DNA of 64,000 nt from Vibrio maerlii (GCF_003415655.1 NZ_QRHC01000005.1:124001-188000), one strand, 5' to 3'. Shown: positions 27,761-38,658, counted from the first letter of the stretch. Program-made: numbers and translations. Notes: generated from the sequence alone by a model not told the origin.

Positions 27761-28957
27761 ATGGAAATGACACACCTATTTAAACTAGATAACGTAATCC
27801 AAGATTACATCTGGGGTAGTAAGACCTCTATTGCTTCGCTGTTCGAAATCGAGAACACAGAAAACGCTCACCAAGCAGAAATCTGGATGGGTGCTCACCC
27901 AAATGGTTGCTCTAAGCGTGACAACGACAAAGCACTGCTAAGCGAGCTCATCAAGGCGCAACCTGAAGCGTTTCTCGGCCAGCGTACAACAGAACAATAC
28001 GGCGAACTGCCATACCTTCTTAAAGTATTGGCCGCAGCTAAACCGCTTTCTATTCAAGTTCACCCGGAAAAAAGTCGCGCAGCTGCAGGATTCGAGAACG
28101 AAAATCAAGCAGGGATCCCTGTAACTGCTGGCAACCGCAACTACAAAGATCCAAACCATAAACCTGAGCTTGTTTATGCCCTGACTCCTTACTTGGCGAT
28201 GAACGGCTTCCGTGTATTTGAAGAGATCATCAGTCTATTTGAGCAAGCGAGCGTTCCAAGCCTAGAAACTGAGCTTGCTGCACTTAAAGCAAACCCAGAA
28301 TCGAGCCAACTTAAAGCATTCTTTGAAGCCGTTATGTCGCTAGAGGGTGAAGCACGCGATACCGCACTAGCAGAACTACTAGAGAACATCGATAGCAAAG
28401 GTCAAACAGAGCTCGCTAAGCAAGCGTTCGCTATGGTCGTTGAGTTCCACGCCGAATACCCAACCGATATTGGCCTGTTCGCACCTCTAATGCTTAACCT
28501 GATTGAGCTGCAACCTGGCGAAGCTATGTTCCTTTTTGCTGAAACACCACACGCATACCTACGTGGTACAGGCATGGAAATCATGGCGAACTCTGATAAC
28601 GTACTTCGCGCAGGCCTAACGCCTAAGTTCATCGATGTGCCAGAGCTTATCGATAATACTAAGTTTGAGCCTATTCCATTCGACACGCTAAAAACGGCTC
28701 CAGTCGTTGAAGGATACCGTACTTGCTTCCCTGTACCTGTTGAAGACTTTAAGATTGATATCCTGACTTCAACAGATCAGGCTGCTTCTCTTAACACGGA
28801 AAGTGGTGAAATCCTTTTCTGCCTGACAGGTAATGTTACGGTGAAAACAGGTCAAGAATCCGTTGTACTGAAGTCTGGCGAATCGGTATTTGTTCCTTTT
28901 GCAGCAGGCGAATACCAGTTTGAGGGGGAAGGTCAGTTAGTACGTGCTTACAACTAA
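27761..28957 (+). CDS. manA: mannose-6-phosphate isomerase, class I
   Basis: A 398-residue zinc enzyme interconverting mannose 6-phosphate and fructose 6-phosphate (E. coli ManA, 391 aa). The metal-site segment LSIQVHPEKSRA lies near residue 100, and NHKPELVYAL near 134 supplies a further ligand. The C-terminal cupin-like portion ends with the usual LKSGESVFVPFAAGEYQ. ATG 27761 is used; an in-frame ATG six bases later is possible. It follows the sucrose locus but has its own promoter region and terminator. A functional link would be the entry of fructose or mannose units into glycolysis. Confidence 0.95.
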   Translation: MEMTHLFKLDNVIQDYIWGSKTSIASLFEIENTENAHQAEIWMGAHPNGCSKRDNDKALLSELIKAQPEAFLGQRTTEQYGELPYLLKVLAAAKPLSIQVHPEKSRAAAGFENENQAGIPVTAGNRNYKDPNHKPELVYALTPYLAMNGFRVFEEIISLFEQASVPSLETELAALKANPESSQLKAFFEAVMSLEGEARDTALAELLENIDSKGQTELAKQAFAMVVEFHAEYPTDIGLFAPLMLNLIELQPGEAMFLFAETPHAYLRGTGMEIMANSDNVLRAGLTPKFIDVPELIDNTKFEPIPFDTLKTAPVVEGYRTCFPVPVEDFKIDILTSTDQAASLNTESGEILFCLTGNVTVKTGQESVVLKSGESVFVPFAAGEYQFEGEGQLVRAYN

Positions 28958-28989
28958 TTGATACCCTTAAGTTCTGACGTAAAAGACAA

Positions 28990-29018
28990 CAAAGCCACGG
29001 TACCTACCGTGGCTTTTG
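28990..29018. terminator. bidirectional terminator between manA and LysE gene
   Basis: A stem AAAGCCACGG/CCGTGGCTTT with a 6-base loop, an A tract on one side and a T tract on the other. It can serve both convergent genes. Confidence 0.85.
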
Positions 29019-29039
29019 CTATGTACACCCAAGGCGAAA

Positions 29040-29654
29040 CTACAGAGTGAACACAACTCTCGCAGCAAGCAGGATTAAAACAATACCCGACAAGCGATCT
29101 ATCAATACCGCTTTAGACTTTATTTTATCCACGACCTTTGAGTTGGATAAAACAAGAGTAATAAAGGTATACCATAAACCATCAACAATCAGTGGCGTCG
29201 CTACTATGATTGCTTGGTTGCTAAAATCGTTAGCGATAGCAACAAACTGGCTAAACAGTGCGATGAAGAACAACGCAATCTTTGGGCTTAAGATCGATAT
29301 CAAGAAACCTTCTTTCGCAGATTGTCCGACACTCACCTTTTCACCAGATTCGAGTTTCGCAGCAACCCCCCCTTTAGAACGTATCGCGTTAAAACCTAGA
29401 TACGCCAGATAACCCGCACCTGCTAAGCTAATACCTTTAAACAACATTGGACTCTGTTGTAGCACTACAGCAAGACCAATGATGGTTACAAAAGCATAAA
29501 TGCCGATACCTAATGCATGAGCCCAAGACGTTGCTAGTCCATTGATTCGCCCACCAGCTAGAGAATGTTTTGCAACAATCGCTAAGCTCGGCCCCGGAGA
29601 CATCGCACCAAGAATACAAACGGTGAATAAAGATAACCAAATAGTGAATGTCAT
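29040..29654 (-). CDS. LysE family amino-acid exporter
   Basis: About 204 residues from ATG 29654, which has an AGGAG ribosome-binding site; the TTG two codons upstream is less likely. It is an inner-membrane protein with about six membrane segments and the family signature near the N-terminus (GAMSPGPSLAIVAKHSL). Members export amino acids such as lysine, arginine or homoserine lactone derivatives; the substrate cannot be told. The LysR-type regulator gene lies directly upstream on the same strand and may control it. Confidence 0.88.
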   Translation of the reverse strand: MTFTIWLSLFTVCILGAMSPGPSLAIVAKHSLAGGRINGLATSWAHALGIGIYAFVTIIGLAVVLQQSPMLFKGISLAGAGYLAYLGFNAIRSKGGVAAKLESGEKVSVGQSAKEGFLISILSPKIALFFIALFSQFVAIANDFSNQAIIVATPLIVDGLWYTFITLVLSNSKVVDKIKSKAVLIDRLSGIVLILLAARVVFTL

Positions 29655-29713
29655 AATCAAACTCCTCTTTGGTTATAGAGTATCAAGAATGGTGTTATAA
29701 AATGAAATCAAAG

Positions 29714-30655
29714 TTACTCATCATTATAATGATCTGAGATCATACCGATGCTGTGTTTTGACACCCGCATGATTGCGTAGACTTCTTCTCTCACCCAGGC
29801 GTGAGCTGGGTCGAGATCGTATTTAGGGTGCCACATCAACCAATACATATGAGCGGGCGTGTCAAAAGGAAGGGCCTTATATGTTAAAGCATGATGCTTG
29901 GAGAGGTTATGAGCGATATGCTCAGGCACTATCATCAATAAGTCACTATTCAACAACCTATTGATCGCTGAAGAAAAGAAGGGAACCTTAAGAGAGACTC
30001 GACGCGAACGCCCTCTTTCACGCAAAGCAATATCGACGAACGAATCTTTGTCCCCTCCCCCTGTCACTTTGACATGATTGAATCTTACCAAGTCATCAAT
30101 TGATAAATCTGGCTTGTGAGTTAACGGATGATCTTTTCTCATCAAGCAAACTGCATAATCTTCACCGAGCTTCTTACTCGACAGCTCTTTCGGTTTATCC
30201 GGCAACATAGAGGATGCTAACTGGATAGGTGTATCAGCTAACTTATCTAAGAAATCAGGATGCCAAAGCTGGTATGCAAGATTAAGGTTTGGCGCAGTTT
30301 GAGAGAGGTGCTGAGCAATGTCTGGGACAATATATTGAGCGACATAATCACTTGAGGAAAGAGTCAACTCTCCATGCCATTCCAGTGGTTCAAAAGGTTT
30401 GTCAGAGAAAAGGTCGTCAAACTCGATTGCAAGGATGCCGAGTTTATTTTGCAGAACTAGAGCTCTAGATGTGGGAACAAGGTTGTTCCGGTCACGAACG
30501 AGAAGAGGATCGCCCGTCAACTCACGTAATTGAGCTAGCTGTCTACTTACGGCTGATTGGGTGATATTGAGCCGCTCAGCTGCGCGGCTCACATGGCACT
30601 CTTCAAGTAAAACATGCAAAGAGCGAAGCAAGTTTAAGTTGATATTACCTAACAT
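29714..30655 (-). CDS. LysR family transcriptional regulator
   Basis: A 313-residue LysR-type regulator. The N-terminal winged helix-turn-helix is LNLLRSLHVLLEECHVSRAAERLNITQSAVSR within residues 6-38, and the co-inducer-binding domain covers about 95-300. It is 59 bases upstream of the LysE-like exporter gene on the same strand and 25 bases downstream of kdsB. It may therefore be read from the kdsB operon as well. Regulation of the exporter is inferred from position. Confidence 0.92.
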   Translation of the reverse strand: MLGNINLNLLRSLHVLLEECHVSRAAERLNITQSAVSRQLAQLRELTGDPLLVRDRNNLVPTSRALVLQNKLGILAIEFDDLFSDKPFEPLEWHGELTLSSSDYVAQYIVPDIAQHLSQTAPNLNLAYQLWHPDFLDKLADTPIQLASSMLPDKPKELSSKKLGEDYAVCLMRKDHPLTHKPDLSIDDLVRFNHVKVTGGGDKDSFVDIALRERGRSRRVSLKVPFFSSAINRLLNSDLLMIVPEHIAHNLSKHHALTYKALPFDTPAHMYWLMWHPKYDLDPAHAWVREEVYAIMRVSKHSIGMISDHYNDE

Positions 30656-30680
30656 TACTCCCTCTCTGATTCGATCTTAC

Positions 30681-31433
30681 TTACTTTGTAGCCACGAGCG
30701 CTCGAACTTGTTCGAGATCTTCTGGAGTATCAACACCCGCAGCAGGAGCTTCTAGTGCTTTCTCAACATGAATCTTTTCACCATGCCAAAGAACACGCAA
30801 TTGCTCTAGAGACTCAATACGTTCAATCGGACTTGGCTGCCAGTTAATGTAGGTATTGATGAAACCGGCGCGATATGCGTAGATACCAATATGACGAAGC
30901 AGAGGCTGTTCAATCACTTTGTCTTGTTTGGCGAAGTTGTCTCGATCCCATGGGATCGTCGCTCGACTGAAGTAAAGTGCGTAGCCTTCTTTATCAGTTA
31001 CAACTTTAACCGCGTTAGGGTTGAAGACTTCTTCTTCATCAGAGATTTCAACACCTAGAGTCGCCATTGGCGCGACGCTCGCAGCTAGGTTGTCCGCAAC
31101 TTGACGAATAATAGTTGGTGGGATTAACGGCTCGTCGCCTTGAACATTAACGATAATATGGTCATCAGCAATGCCCATTTTCGTTACGACTTCAGCAAGA
31201 CGCTCAGTACCTGATTCATGATCTGGAGATGTCATACAAACTTGGCCCCCGAAGGCCAGTACGGCTTGCTGAACACGTTCATCATCGGTTGCAACAATCA
31301 CGGTATCAGCACCGGCTTGAAGTGCTTGTTCATAAACCCATTGAACCATTGGTTTGCCACCAATATCAGCAAGTGGCTTCCCTGGTAAACGCGTCGATTG
31401 ATAGCGAGCAGGGATAACAACAGTAAAAGACAT
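30681..31433 (-). CDS. kdsB: 3-deoxy-manno-octulosonate cytidylyltransferase (CMP-KDO synthetase)
   Basis: A 250-residue cytoplasmic enzyme that activates KDO as CMP-KDO for lipopolysaccharide core assembly. The nucleotide-binding segment [20 protein letters not shown] is at residues 8-27, and NVQGDEPLI is near 98. Its start codon overlaps the ycaR stop by one base (TAATG), so translation is coupled. It is the last of the chain comEC-msbA-lpxK-ycaR-kdsB. Confidence 0.97.
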   Translation of the reverse strand: MSFTVVIPARYQSTRLPGKPLADIGGKPMVQWVYEQALQAGADTVIVATDDERVQQAVLAFGGQVCMTSPDHESGTERLAEVVTKMGIADDHIIVNVQGDEPLIPPTIIRQVADNLAASVAPMATLGVEISDEEEVFNPNAVKVVTDKEGYALYFSRATIPWDRDNFAKQDKVIEQPLLRHIGIYAYRAGFINTYINWQPSPIERIESLEQLRVLWHGEKIHVEKALEAPAAGVDTPEDLEQVRALVATK

Positions 31434-31612
31434 TAGCGTCCCTCTTCCATTGATAGCGAACGTGCTTCTGGCTCAAGTAGTACCGGAATACCATCTTTGA
31501 TTGGGTATGCTAAACGATCCAGCTTACAAATAAGCTCTTGGTTGTCCTTATCTAGCATCAGCTTACCTTTACATACTGGGCAAGCTACGATCTCAAGAAG
31601 TCGATGATCCAT
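31433..31612 (-). CDS. ycaR: Trm112/YcaR family small zinc-ribbon-like protein
   Basis: A 59-residue protein beginning [18 protein letters not shown] and ending SMEEGR. It is close to E. coli YcaR (60 aa) over its full length. Two cysteines form CPVC near residues 11-14 and one further Cys lies in the [12 protein letters not shown] segment, a zinc-ribbon-like pattern with an incomplete set of ligands. It overlaps the 3' end of lpxK by 20 bases and touches kdsB by one base, as in enteric genomes. The function in bacteria is unknown; Trm112 proteins act as methyltransferase partners. Confidence 0.95.
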   Translation of the reverse strand: MDHRLLEIVACPVCKGKLMLDKDNQELICKLDRLAYPIKDGIPVLLEPEARSLSMEEGR

Positions 31613-32600
31613 AATGTTCCATTACCTTGTTTAATTTTTCTAGAATACGCTGTTCATCTGCATGACTAAAGTTTGCAGAAACAGGTACATACCACCAGTT
31701 GCCTTTGGCAAAGCTATCGCATTTTACTGCGTCTTTCTCTGTCATAATTAACTGGCTGTTGGGTTGTTCTATTTTCTCTATGTCTTGTAGAGAGTACGCC
31801 TGATGATCAGGGAAAGCATGCGTCGCAATCACGTCAGCTTTGAGCTCATCTAGCGTACTAAAAAATCTTGGAGGGTGGCCAATACCAGCAAAAGCGACCA
31901 GATTACCTAAACTTGATACCTCTTTCCGCTCACCGGTTTTAAGGTTCACAGCCATATCCGGATGCAACGCAAAGCCAAGCTCGTTACTTTTCGGTTCACC
32001 ACCATTAGTGACAATAAAGTCGACACTATTTAAACGCTCTAATCCTTCGCGTAGTGGGCCTAATGGCATATAAGCCTGATTACCAAAGCGTCTCGCTCCA
32101 TCAACAACGACAAATTCAACATCTCTCTGAAGTGCGTAATGTTGAAGACCGTCATCGGTAATGACGATATCGACCCCTTGCTCCATCAATAATTTCACGG
32201 CGTTGCTTCGCACGGGGTCAACCGCTACTGGGGCGCCGGTACGAACATGAATCAGGCGAGGCTCATCTCCACAGTGCTCAGCTGGGGTCGAGGTTGTCAC
32301 TAACAATGGGTAATTCGGCGCTTTACCGCCATATCCTCGAGATACCACACCAGGTTTATAACCTTGCTTAGATAACTGCTCTACCAGCCAAACGACCATC
32401 GGCGTTTTGCCATTGCCACCCGCAGTAATATTCCCCACGACAATGACGGGAACATCTGCTTTATAGCTTGGTCTTATACCATTTTGAAAATCAGATTTTC
32501 GTTTTTCACTGATACGTTTAAACAAACGACTTAATGGCCACAAAAGTGGCCATAGTAGGATTCCAGCTGGGTGTTTGTCGAACCAGATTTTTTCGATCAT
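31593..32600 (-). CDS. lpxK: tetraacyldisaccharide 4'-kinase
   Basis: A 335-residue membrane-associated kinase that phosphorylates the lipid A disaccharide at the 4' position. A hydrophobic N-terminal segment ([18 protein letters not shown]) anchors it. Walker A is [12 protein letters not shown] near residue 57, and the DDGLQH motif is near 147. The start overlaps the msbA stop by 4 bases and the 3' end overlaps ycaR, so the whole unit is tightly coupled. Confidence 0.97.
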   Translation of the reverse strand: MIEKIWFDKHPAGILLWPLLWPLSRLFKRISEKRKSDFQNGIRPSYKADVPVIVVGNITAGGNGKTPMVVWLVEQLSKQGYKPGVVSRGYGGKAPNYPLLVTTSTPAEHCGDEPRLIHVRTGAPVAVDPVRSNAVKLLMEQGVDIVITDDGLQHYALQRDVEFVVVDGARRFGNQAYMPLGPLREGLERLNSVDFIVTNGGEPKSNELGFALHPDMAVNLKTGERKEVSSLGNLVAFAGIGHPPRFFSTLDELKADVIATHAFPDHQAYSLQDIEKIEQPNSQLIMTEKDAVKCDSFAKGNWWYVPVSANFSHADEQRILEKLNKVMEHYGSSTS

Positions 32601-34348
32601 TGCTCACCAAACTGGTTGCTGTGCAGTTGAGCATAAACGCCATCTTGAGCTAATAGCTCGTTGTGGTTACCACGTTCGATTATTTGACCATCATCCACAA
32701 CCAAAATTTGATCTGCGTTTTCAATGGTTGAAAGTCTGTGTGCGATAACTAGAACCGTCTTATCCTTCTGTAGCTCATCAAGTGCAGACTGAATCGCTTT
32801 TTCTGATTCATTATCCAAAGCTGACGTTGCCTCATCCAGAATCAGCACTGGTGCATTGCGCAGTAAAGCACGCGCAATAGCGACTCGCTGACGTTGACCT
32901 CCTGACAGGCTTGCACCATCTTCACCAATAATCGTGTCTAGACCGTCATCTAGCCCATTAACGAAGTCCATACAATAAGCAAGCTCAGCGGCTCTTTCGA
33001 TGTCTTCACGAGAATATTTATCTTCTGCCGCGTAGGCAATGTTGTTCGCAATTGTATCGTTAAATAGGTGCACGTTTTGCGAAACCAGGGCGAAATGAGT
33101 GCGTAGGTTCGTCAATTTAAAATCACGAATATCGGTCCCATCAAGCTCTATCGAACCCGAGTCTACATCATAAAAACGTGTAAATAGATTAGCAATAGTA
33201 CTCTTGCCTGAACCAGAACGACCTACCAGAGCAACCGTTTTGCCTGTGGGGATATCGAAAGAGACGTTCTCCAAGGCCGGTTTCTCGCTGCCTTGATAGG
33301 TGAAAGTAATATCTTTGACCGCAACTTCACCTTTAACTTCTTTTGCTTCGAATTTGCCCTTGTCGACCTCGGTGTCCATGTCCATTAACGCAAACAGTGT
33401 CTGGCTTGCAGCCATACCGCGTTGGAATTGAGAGGTTACGTTAGTTAGTGCTTTTAGCGGGCGCATCAAGCCAAACATCGCAGAAAAGATAACGGTGAAG
33501 GTACCTGGAGTCAGTTCACTGCGGATAGAGTCAACGCTTGCCAAAAACAGAACACTCACAAGTGCAACAGAAGCGATCATTTGGATAACAGGGTTGGCAA
33601 TCGCCTGTGCTGAAATCAACTTCATCGACTGCTGACGCATTTGGTTACTCACACGGTCAAAACGTTGCTTTTCAATCTCCTGACCACCGTAAGTTAGTAC
33701 AACTTTATGACCGCGCAGCATTTGCTCAGAGGATGCAGATACTTTACCCATTGCGGTCTGCATATTTTTTGAAATCTTGCGGAAGCGCTTAGAGACAATA
33801 CCAATCGCCCACGCCACTACTGGCGCGACTAAAAGTAGTACCAGTGAAAGCTGCCAGCTATTCCAAAACATCAAAGCAAGTAAACCTATGATACTGGCAC
33901 CTTCGCGCACTATACTGACTAACGCTTTACTGGTTGCCGATGCGACTTGCTCTGAATCATAAGTAATACGTGATAACAACTCACCCTTCGATTCTTTATC
34001 AAAGAAGGAGACTGGCATATGCATGAAATGATTGAACACGTTTTGACGGATCAACATTACGACATTGCTCGATACCCAACTCAAACAGTATGTCGATACG
34101 AAACCACTCACTCCTCGAACAAACATCATGCCGAAGATGATGAGAGGAAGAATTCTTAAGAAATTAGACTCAATGTCACCAAAGCCTTCATCGAGCAACG
34201 GCTTCAGTAGTGAAATCATATAGGTATCGGCAATAGCGTTAACAATCAACGCTACGACAGCAACCGCTAATCCCTTTTTATAAAGGCGAATAAATTTCCA
34301 TAAACGACCGAAAGTTTGTCGTGTCGTTTCATCGTGTTGATCAGACAT
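32597..34348 (-). CDS. msbA: lipid A export ATP-binding/permease protein
   Basis: A 583-residue ABC half-transporter that flips lipid A-core across the inner membrane. The membrane domain covers about residues 20-320 with six helices. The nucleotide-binding domain has Walker [10 protein letters not shown] near 377, LSGGQRQR near 483 and Walker [12 protein letters not shown]. It overlaps lpxK by 4 bases, and comEC lies 30 bases upstream on the same strand. Confidence 0.97.
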   Translation of the reverse strand: MSDQHDETTRQTFGRLWKFIRLYKKGLAVAVVALIVNAIADTYMISLLKPLLDEGFGDIESNFLRILPLIIFGMMFVRGVSGFVSTYCLSWVSSNVVMLIRQNVFNHFMHMPVSFFDKESKGELLSRITYDSEQVASATSKALVSIVREGASIIGLLALMFWNSWQLSLVLLLVAPVVAWAIGIVSKRFRKISKNMQTAMGKVSASSEQMLRGHKVVLTYGGQEIEKQRFDRVSNQMRQQSMKLISAQAIANPVIQMIASVALVSVLFLASVDSIRSELTPGTFTVIFSAMFGLMRPLKALTNVTSQFQRGMAASQTLFALMDMDTEVDKGKFEAKEVKGEVAVKDITFTYQGSEKPALENVSFDIPTGKTVALVGRSGSGKSTIANLFTRFYDVDSGSIELDGTDIRDFKLTNLRTHFALVSQNVHLFNDTIANNIAYAAEDKYSREDIERAAELAYCMDFVNGLDDGLDTIIGEDGASLSGGQRQRVAIARALLRNAPVLILDEATSALDNESEKAIQSALDELQKDKTVLVIAHRLSTIENADQILVVDDGQIIERGNHNELLAQDGVYAQLHSNQFGEQ

Positions 34349-34378
34349 AAAGTGCTTATTTTTATTAGGTAATTACTT

Positions 34379-36703
34379 TCATTCTACTCCCTTCCTCAGC
34401 ATCTGCCTATACCAAGGTGTGTATTCGGCGTTTCGCTGTTTAACTATTCGCCAATCACTATTGTTAAAATAAGCCGTTACTTGTCCATCATCACCAGTAA
34501 TATAAACCTCAACTCCGTATTTAACGTAACGCTGCAACACCTCTGGGTGGGGTAGGCTCCAACGTCCTTGTTTAGCCGCAGTAAAAATAGCAACTTTAGG
34601 ATTTACTGCTTTAATGAAGGCACTGGTTGATGACGTTCGGCTGCCATGGTGAGGAACGATAAGTATATCACTTGAGATACTCTCACCGCTTCGCGCCAAT
34701 AAGTACTCACTAACGGCATCAATATCACCGGGAATTAAAACACTCGAGCCGTACCGAGGATCGGTAACTCTAACCACACAAGATTGGGGATTAAAAGGAC
34801 GCTCGACAGTTTGTTGTGGCCATAAGAAATCAAATATTAAGCCTTGCCAATGATATTGCTCTCCCTGAACGCAACGGAGATGCCGAACCTGAACATCATT
34901 TTCTTCTGAATGCCTCGTTCTGCTACTCAAGAACCACTTATATTCCTGGTCTTGGTTTAGGTCTACTAACCCTCCGGCATGGTCATTATCGAAGTGACTA
35001 ATCACTACACCATCTAAGTTCATCAAATTCCGTTGTTTAATATTTGGCAATAACACCCCTTGAGTCATACTGCCACCGCCCCAGGCTGCACCTGTATCAA
35101 ACAAAACGAGTTTATGATTTTTCTCTAACAACAGTGCTGTTCCATGTCCTACATCGAATACATCAAACCGCCATTGGTAAACTCTATAGTCGAAGCCAAG
35201 TGCGAGTAAACCCACACTCAATAACGGAAATACTAAATACCGATAAGCAAACAGCTTACTGGCGCTAACAGTGAGCAGCACTATCAACAACAGAACTAAT
35301 GCTCCTTGTGAAGCCTCAATCCAACTACCGTCGATTAACCCAATAATGTAGTTAATCAGCGATAGACTACGATCTGTCACTGTTAAAGGGAACTCAGCAA
35401 GCGCAGGGAATACGAGCATCAGGGCTATTGAGAGGAACAACAGTGGAATGGTAACGAAAAGAAATAATGGAACAGCGAAAGCATTGACAATGATGGATGA
35501 AAGACTAAAGCCTGTGAAGAAATACATCGATATCAAAGAAAACAACAATGTAGACACCAAGTGAAACATCAACGCCGAAATCAATGCCCTTCGAAGGTTA
35601 GAGCTCAACAATACCGGTTTCTGGCTAGACATCATCAGCACCAAATGTTGAGTAATATGCCAAGCCAGATAAATGAAGCTCACCGCAGTAAACGACAGCC
35701 AAAAGCTCATCTGTAGGCTAGCAAGCGGGTTAACAATCAGTATCAATACTGCGGTGAGAGTGAGCTTTGTAAATGTGTCAAGATGCCTTCGGCTTAAGAC
35801 TAGAAACACAGCCAGTGCACACATGACAAGTGCTCTCAAAGTAGGAATAGCAAAACCAGCAAGAGATGCGTAAGCAAACGCACACAAAACCCCGAATAGC
35901 AGTGGTAAGCTTTGTACTCCGATAAGCCTCCTGAATATACGCCCTACTTTGACCCCAATAACAAACATCATTCCAATATGTAGACCAGAAATCGCGATGA
36001 GATGTAGGATCCCGGCGTCTCTCCATGCATTCCATACATTCGAATCGATATCCCCTCTTTCTGCTAAACTGAGAGCTTTAATCAACGCAACATTTGCAAG
36101 TCGGCCATGAAACTCTTCCAAGCCTTGCGAGAGAAATAAGCGAAAGCTATCCGATTGACTAATACGGATTGCTGTCATTGGTATCAGCTTAGCTTTGGCA
36201 AAAACACCCCGACCACCGTAGTACCGCTCGAGATCAAATCCATACTCATTGCCCAATCCATACACGGGTCGCATATTAACCCTGAACTGCCAACGTTCAC
36301 CAAGGTTTAATGGGAAGGGAGAACTTAAACGAACAGAGGGTTGTTCAAAAATTGACAGTTTCACGTCTCCAATTTGATGTACCACAAAAGTCACTTCATA
36401 TCCGTGACTTATTTGCTTAAAAAAGCTGTCAACTTCTCCTTTTATGGTAATATCACTGCCTGCTGAATAGAGGTGCTTACTCATTGATTGGTAGCGATTC
36501 GCATGGCCAATGAGAACAATCAAAACGATAATGAAGGGAACTAAAATCCTGAAGAAAAACGTTCTTCTATACTTGATGAAGCAGCAAGTTACTGCCCATA
36601 AGAGCAAAGCCCACAAGTAGTGAGGAATGCCGACCCAATACGGGAAACTAAGCAGTAATAGTAAGTTAACGGTTATTGACCACCGATTTAGATAGCGAGT
36701 CAT
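34379..36703 (-). CDS. comEC: ComEC/Rec2 family DNA-uptake channel protein
   Basis: A 774-residue inner-membrane protein required for transport of single-stranded DNA during natural transformation. An N-terminal OB-like soluble domain (about residues 60-190) is followed by the competence membrane domain with many helices (about 210-500). A C-terminal metallo-beta-lactamase-like domain contains DVGHGTALLLE, FDTG, SHFDNDHAGGL and a VPHHGSRTS motif. The gene is followed after 30 bases by msbA. Vibrios are naturally competent on chitin, which fits. Its start is close to the divergent DUF2062 gene. Confidence 0.94.
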   Translation of the reverse strand: MTRYLNRWSITVNLLLLLSFPYWVGIPHYLWALLLWAVTCCFIKYRRTFFFRILVPFIIVLIVLIGHANRYQSMSKHLYSAGSDITIKGEVDSFFKQISHGYEVTFVVHQIGDVKLSIFEQPSVRLSSPFPLNLGERWQFRVNMRPVYGLGNEYGFDLERYYGGRGVFAKAKLIPMTAIRISQSDSFRLFLSQGLEEFHGRLANVALIKALSLAERGDIDSNVWNAWRDAGILHLIAISGLHIGMMFVIGVKVGRIFRRLIGVQSLPLLFGVLCAFAYASLAGFAIPTLRALVMCALAVFLVLSRRHLDTFTKLTLTAVLILIVNPLASLQMSFWLSFTAVSFIYLAWHITQHLVLMMSSQKPVLLSSNLRRALISALMFHLVSTLLFSLISMYFFTGFSLSSIIVNAFAVPLFLFVTIPLLFLSIALMLVFPALAEFPLTVTDRSLSLINYIIGLIDGSWIEASQGALVLLLIVLLTVSASKLFAYRYLVFPLLSVGLLALGFDYRVYQWRFDVFDVGHGTALLLEKNHKLVLFDTGAAWGGGSMTQGVLLPNIKQRNLMNLDGVVISHFDNDHAGGLVDLNQDQEYKWFLSSRTRHSEENDVQVRHLRCVQGEQYHWQGLIFDFLWPQQTVERPFNPQSCVVRVTDPRYGSSVLIPGDIDAVSEYLLARSGESISSDILIVPHHGSRTSSTSAFIKAVNPKVAIFTAAKQGRWSLPHPEVLQRYVKYGVEVYITGDDGQVTAYFNNSDWRIVKQRNAEYTPWYRQMLRKGVE

Positions 36704-36711
36704 TTTCCCCT

Positions 36712-37239
36712 ATGCCAAGACAATTTATCCGACGCTTCATGCCTGACCCTGACCTAATTCGACGTCAAAAGGCCTTAAGGATATTCGGCAACGTGCTATA
36801 TAACCCAAACCTTTGGGTGCTTAACCGACGCTCGGCAGCAGGCGCTTTCGCCGTCGGACTATTCATGGCATTCGTTCCACTACCTAGCCAGATGATCATG
36901 TCTGCAGGCGTCGCTATATTTTGTGGTGTAAATCTTCCCTTATCTGTTGCTCTGGTATGGATCAGTAACCCTGTCACCATGCCGGTTATGTTCTACTTTG
37001 CCTATAAAGTAGGTGCTGTCGCAATGCAAGTCCCACCGCAGCCTTTTCACTTCGAACTGTCTTGGGACTTTATCATCGCGCAAATGCAAACCATTGGACC
37101 TCCATTCTTGCTTGGTTGTGCCATCTGTGCGGTCGTTTCTTCCATCATCGGTTACTTTGGTATTCGAGGTCTCTGGCGCTACTCAGTAGTGCGCAGTTGG
37201 GAACAAAGAAAACTTAGGATTTGGCAGCGTAAGAACTAG
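36712..37239 (+). CDS. DUF2062 domain-containing membrane protein
   Basis: A 175-residue protein from ATG 36712; an in-frame TTG at 36676 would overlap comEC and is not favoured. The sequence begins MPRQFIRRFMPDPDLIRRQK, then has two to three hydrophobic segments from residue 40 to 165, including AGAFAVGLFMAFVPLPSQM, the DUF2062 core. It is divergent from comEC with only an 8-base gap, so promoters must overlap. Function is unknown. Confidence 0.88.
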   Translation: MPRQFIRRFMPDPDLIRRQKALRIFGNVLYNPNLWVLNRRSAAGAFAVGLFMAFVPLPSQMIMSAGVAIFCGVNLPLSVALVWISNPVTMPVMFYFAYKVGAVAMQVPPQPFHFELSWDFIIAQMQTIGPPFLLGCAICAVVSSIIGYFGIRGLWRYSVVRSWEQRKLRIWQRKN

Positions 37240-37370
37240 CAGCTCGTGAATTGAGATAAGATAACGACCCGATAGCTTGATGCTAGTCTTAACTCGTCAA
37301 ACATTGCGGTAGACATACCCTAGAATGAAATAGAATGTCGACTCAGTTTGATTTCGCGGGAGCTAATATT

Positions 37371-37397
37371 AAAAAAGAGCCTTAACGGCTCTTTTTC
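37371..37397. terminator. bidirectional terminator between DUF2062 gene and lolE
   Basis: A stem AAAAGAGCC/GGCTCTTTT with a 5-base loop, and A and T tracts on the two sides. It serves the two convergent genes. Confidence 0.88.
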
Positions 37398-37413
37398 GTT
37401 TTAGTGGTCAGCT

Positions 37414-38658
37414 TTACTTAGCACTCAGCACAGCGGCTGGATTCATTTGAGCCGCTCTTGTCGCTGGGTACCAAGTAGCAATTAAACTTAAAACAATTGC
37501 GGTTCCCGAGACGAGTAAGACATCACTCCATACCAATTCTGACGGAAGGAAATCGACAAAATAAATATCACCGGAAAGAAACTGATGATCAATTAAGTTC
37601 TCTAGGGCTTTTATCATTGGAGTCAAATTCAGTGCGGCCATCACACCAAGTGCGCTACCGATAAGACTGCCCATCACACCAGAAAATACGCCTTGCCATA
37701 CAAAGATACGCTTTATAAGGCCATTTGATGCTCCCATCGTTCTTAGTATCGCAATCTCAGATGCCCTATCTTTCACGGCCATCATCAACGTCGAGACAAT
37801 ATTGAAACAGGCAACACTGATCACCAATACCATAACTAAGTACATAATGGTTCTGACCAACTGAATATCGCGATGTAGATATCCAAACTTCTGTTTCCAA
37901 CTGCGCAGGTACACGTATTCTGAAACCTGACTACCGACTTGACGCACGATGTTTTGAGCATCCAAAACATCAGAGACCTTCAAAGAAACACCCGTTACCT
38001 TGTCTCCTAACTTCATATAGCCTTGAGCATCAGATAAAGGAATCAATGCTAAGCTATGATCAATTTGGCCACTTAGGCTCAGTAAACCAACAACTTTTAC
38101 TCTTACTCGCTTTGGCGCCTGAACTTTAGTTGTTGAACCCAAGCTTGGTAGCATCAAGGTAATTGAGTCTCCTACGCTTGCACCTAGGGCATCTGCAACA
38201 CCTTTACCGAGAATAACCGAGTTGTTCCCTGGCTTGAACGATTGCCAGGCTTCTTTACCGACATAGCTAGAAAGCGTAGAGACTTCGCTTTCTAGCTCTG
38301 GTTCAATACCTCGAACCTCAAGTGCTTTGAGTTGAGTTCCACGCTCAGCAAGCGCTGTCATTCGCACGTAAGGGGCTGCAGCTTCAACCTCAGGATGCTT
38401 GTTGGCATCTTGCACCATTTTCTGCCAGTTCTGCACCGGAGCATTGACGCCCTCAAGTTCCGCGTGTGGGATAACCGATAGCACGCGATTTTGCAGCTCT
38501 CTTTCAAACCCATTCATCGCTGACAAACCGATAATGATCACCGCAACACCTACCGTGATGCCTATAATCGAAGATAGAGAAATAAACGAGACCATTTTTT
38601 CTCGTTGCTTCGCTTGGCTAAAACGCCGACCGATGACGAGAGACAGGTTTGAAAACAC
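37414..38658 (-). CDS. lolE: lipoprotein-releasing system transmembrane protein LolE
   Basis: A 414-residue inner-membrane protein of the MacB/FtsX type. One N-terminal membrane helix (residues 25-50), a large periplasmic domain (about 50-265) and three C-terminal helices fit the LolC/E topology. It is the second FtsX-like gene of the trio and its N-terminus (SLVIGRRFSQAKQREKMVSF) resembles LolE. The LolCDE complex extracts lipoproteins from the inner membrane and hands them to LolA. The start shares one base with the lolD stop. Confidence 0.93.
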   Translation of the reverse strand: MFSNLSLVIGRRFSQAKQREKMVSFISLSSIIGITVGVAVIIIGLSAMNGFERELQNRVLSVIPHAELEGVNAPVQNWQKMVQDANKHPEVEAAAPYVRMTALAERGTQLKALEVRGIEPELESEVSTLSSYVGKEAWQSFKPGNNSVILGKGVADALGASVGDSITLMLPSLGSTTKVQAPKRVRVKVVGLLSLSGQIDHSLALIPLSDAQGYMKLGDKVTGVSLKVSDVLDAQNIVRQVGSQVSEYVYLRSWKQKFGYLHRDIQLVRTIMYLVMVLVISVACFNIVSTLMMAVKDRASEIAILRTMGASNGLIKRIFVWQGVFSGVMGSLIGSALGVMAALNLTPMIKALENLIDHQFLSGDIYFVDFLPSELVWSDVLLVSGTAIVLSLIATWYPATRAAQMNPAAVLSAK

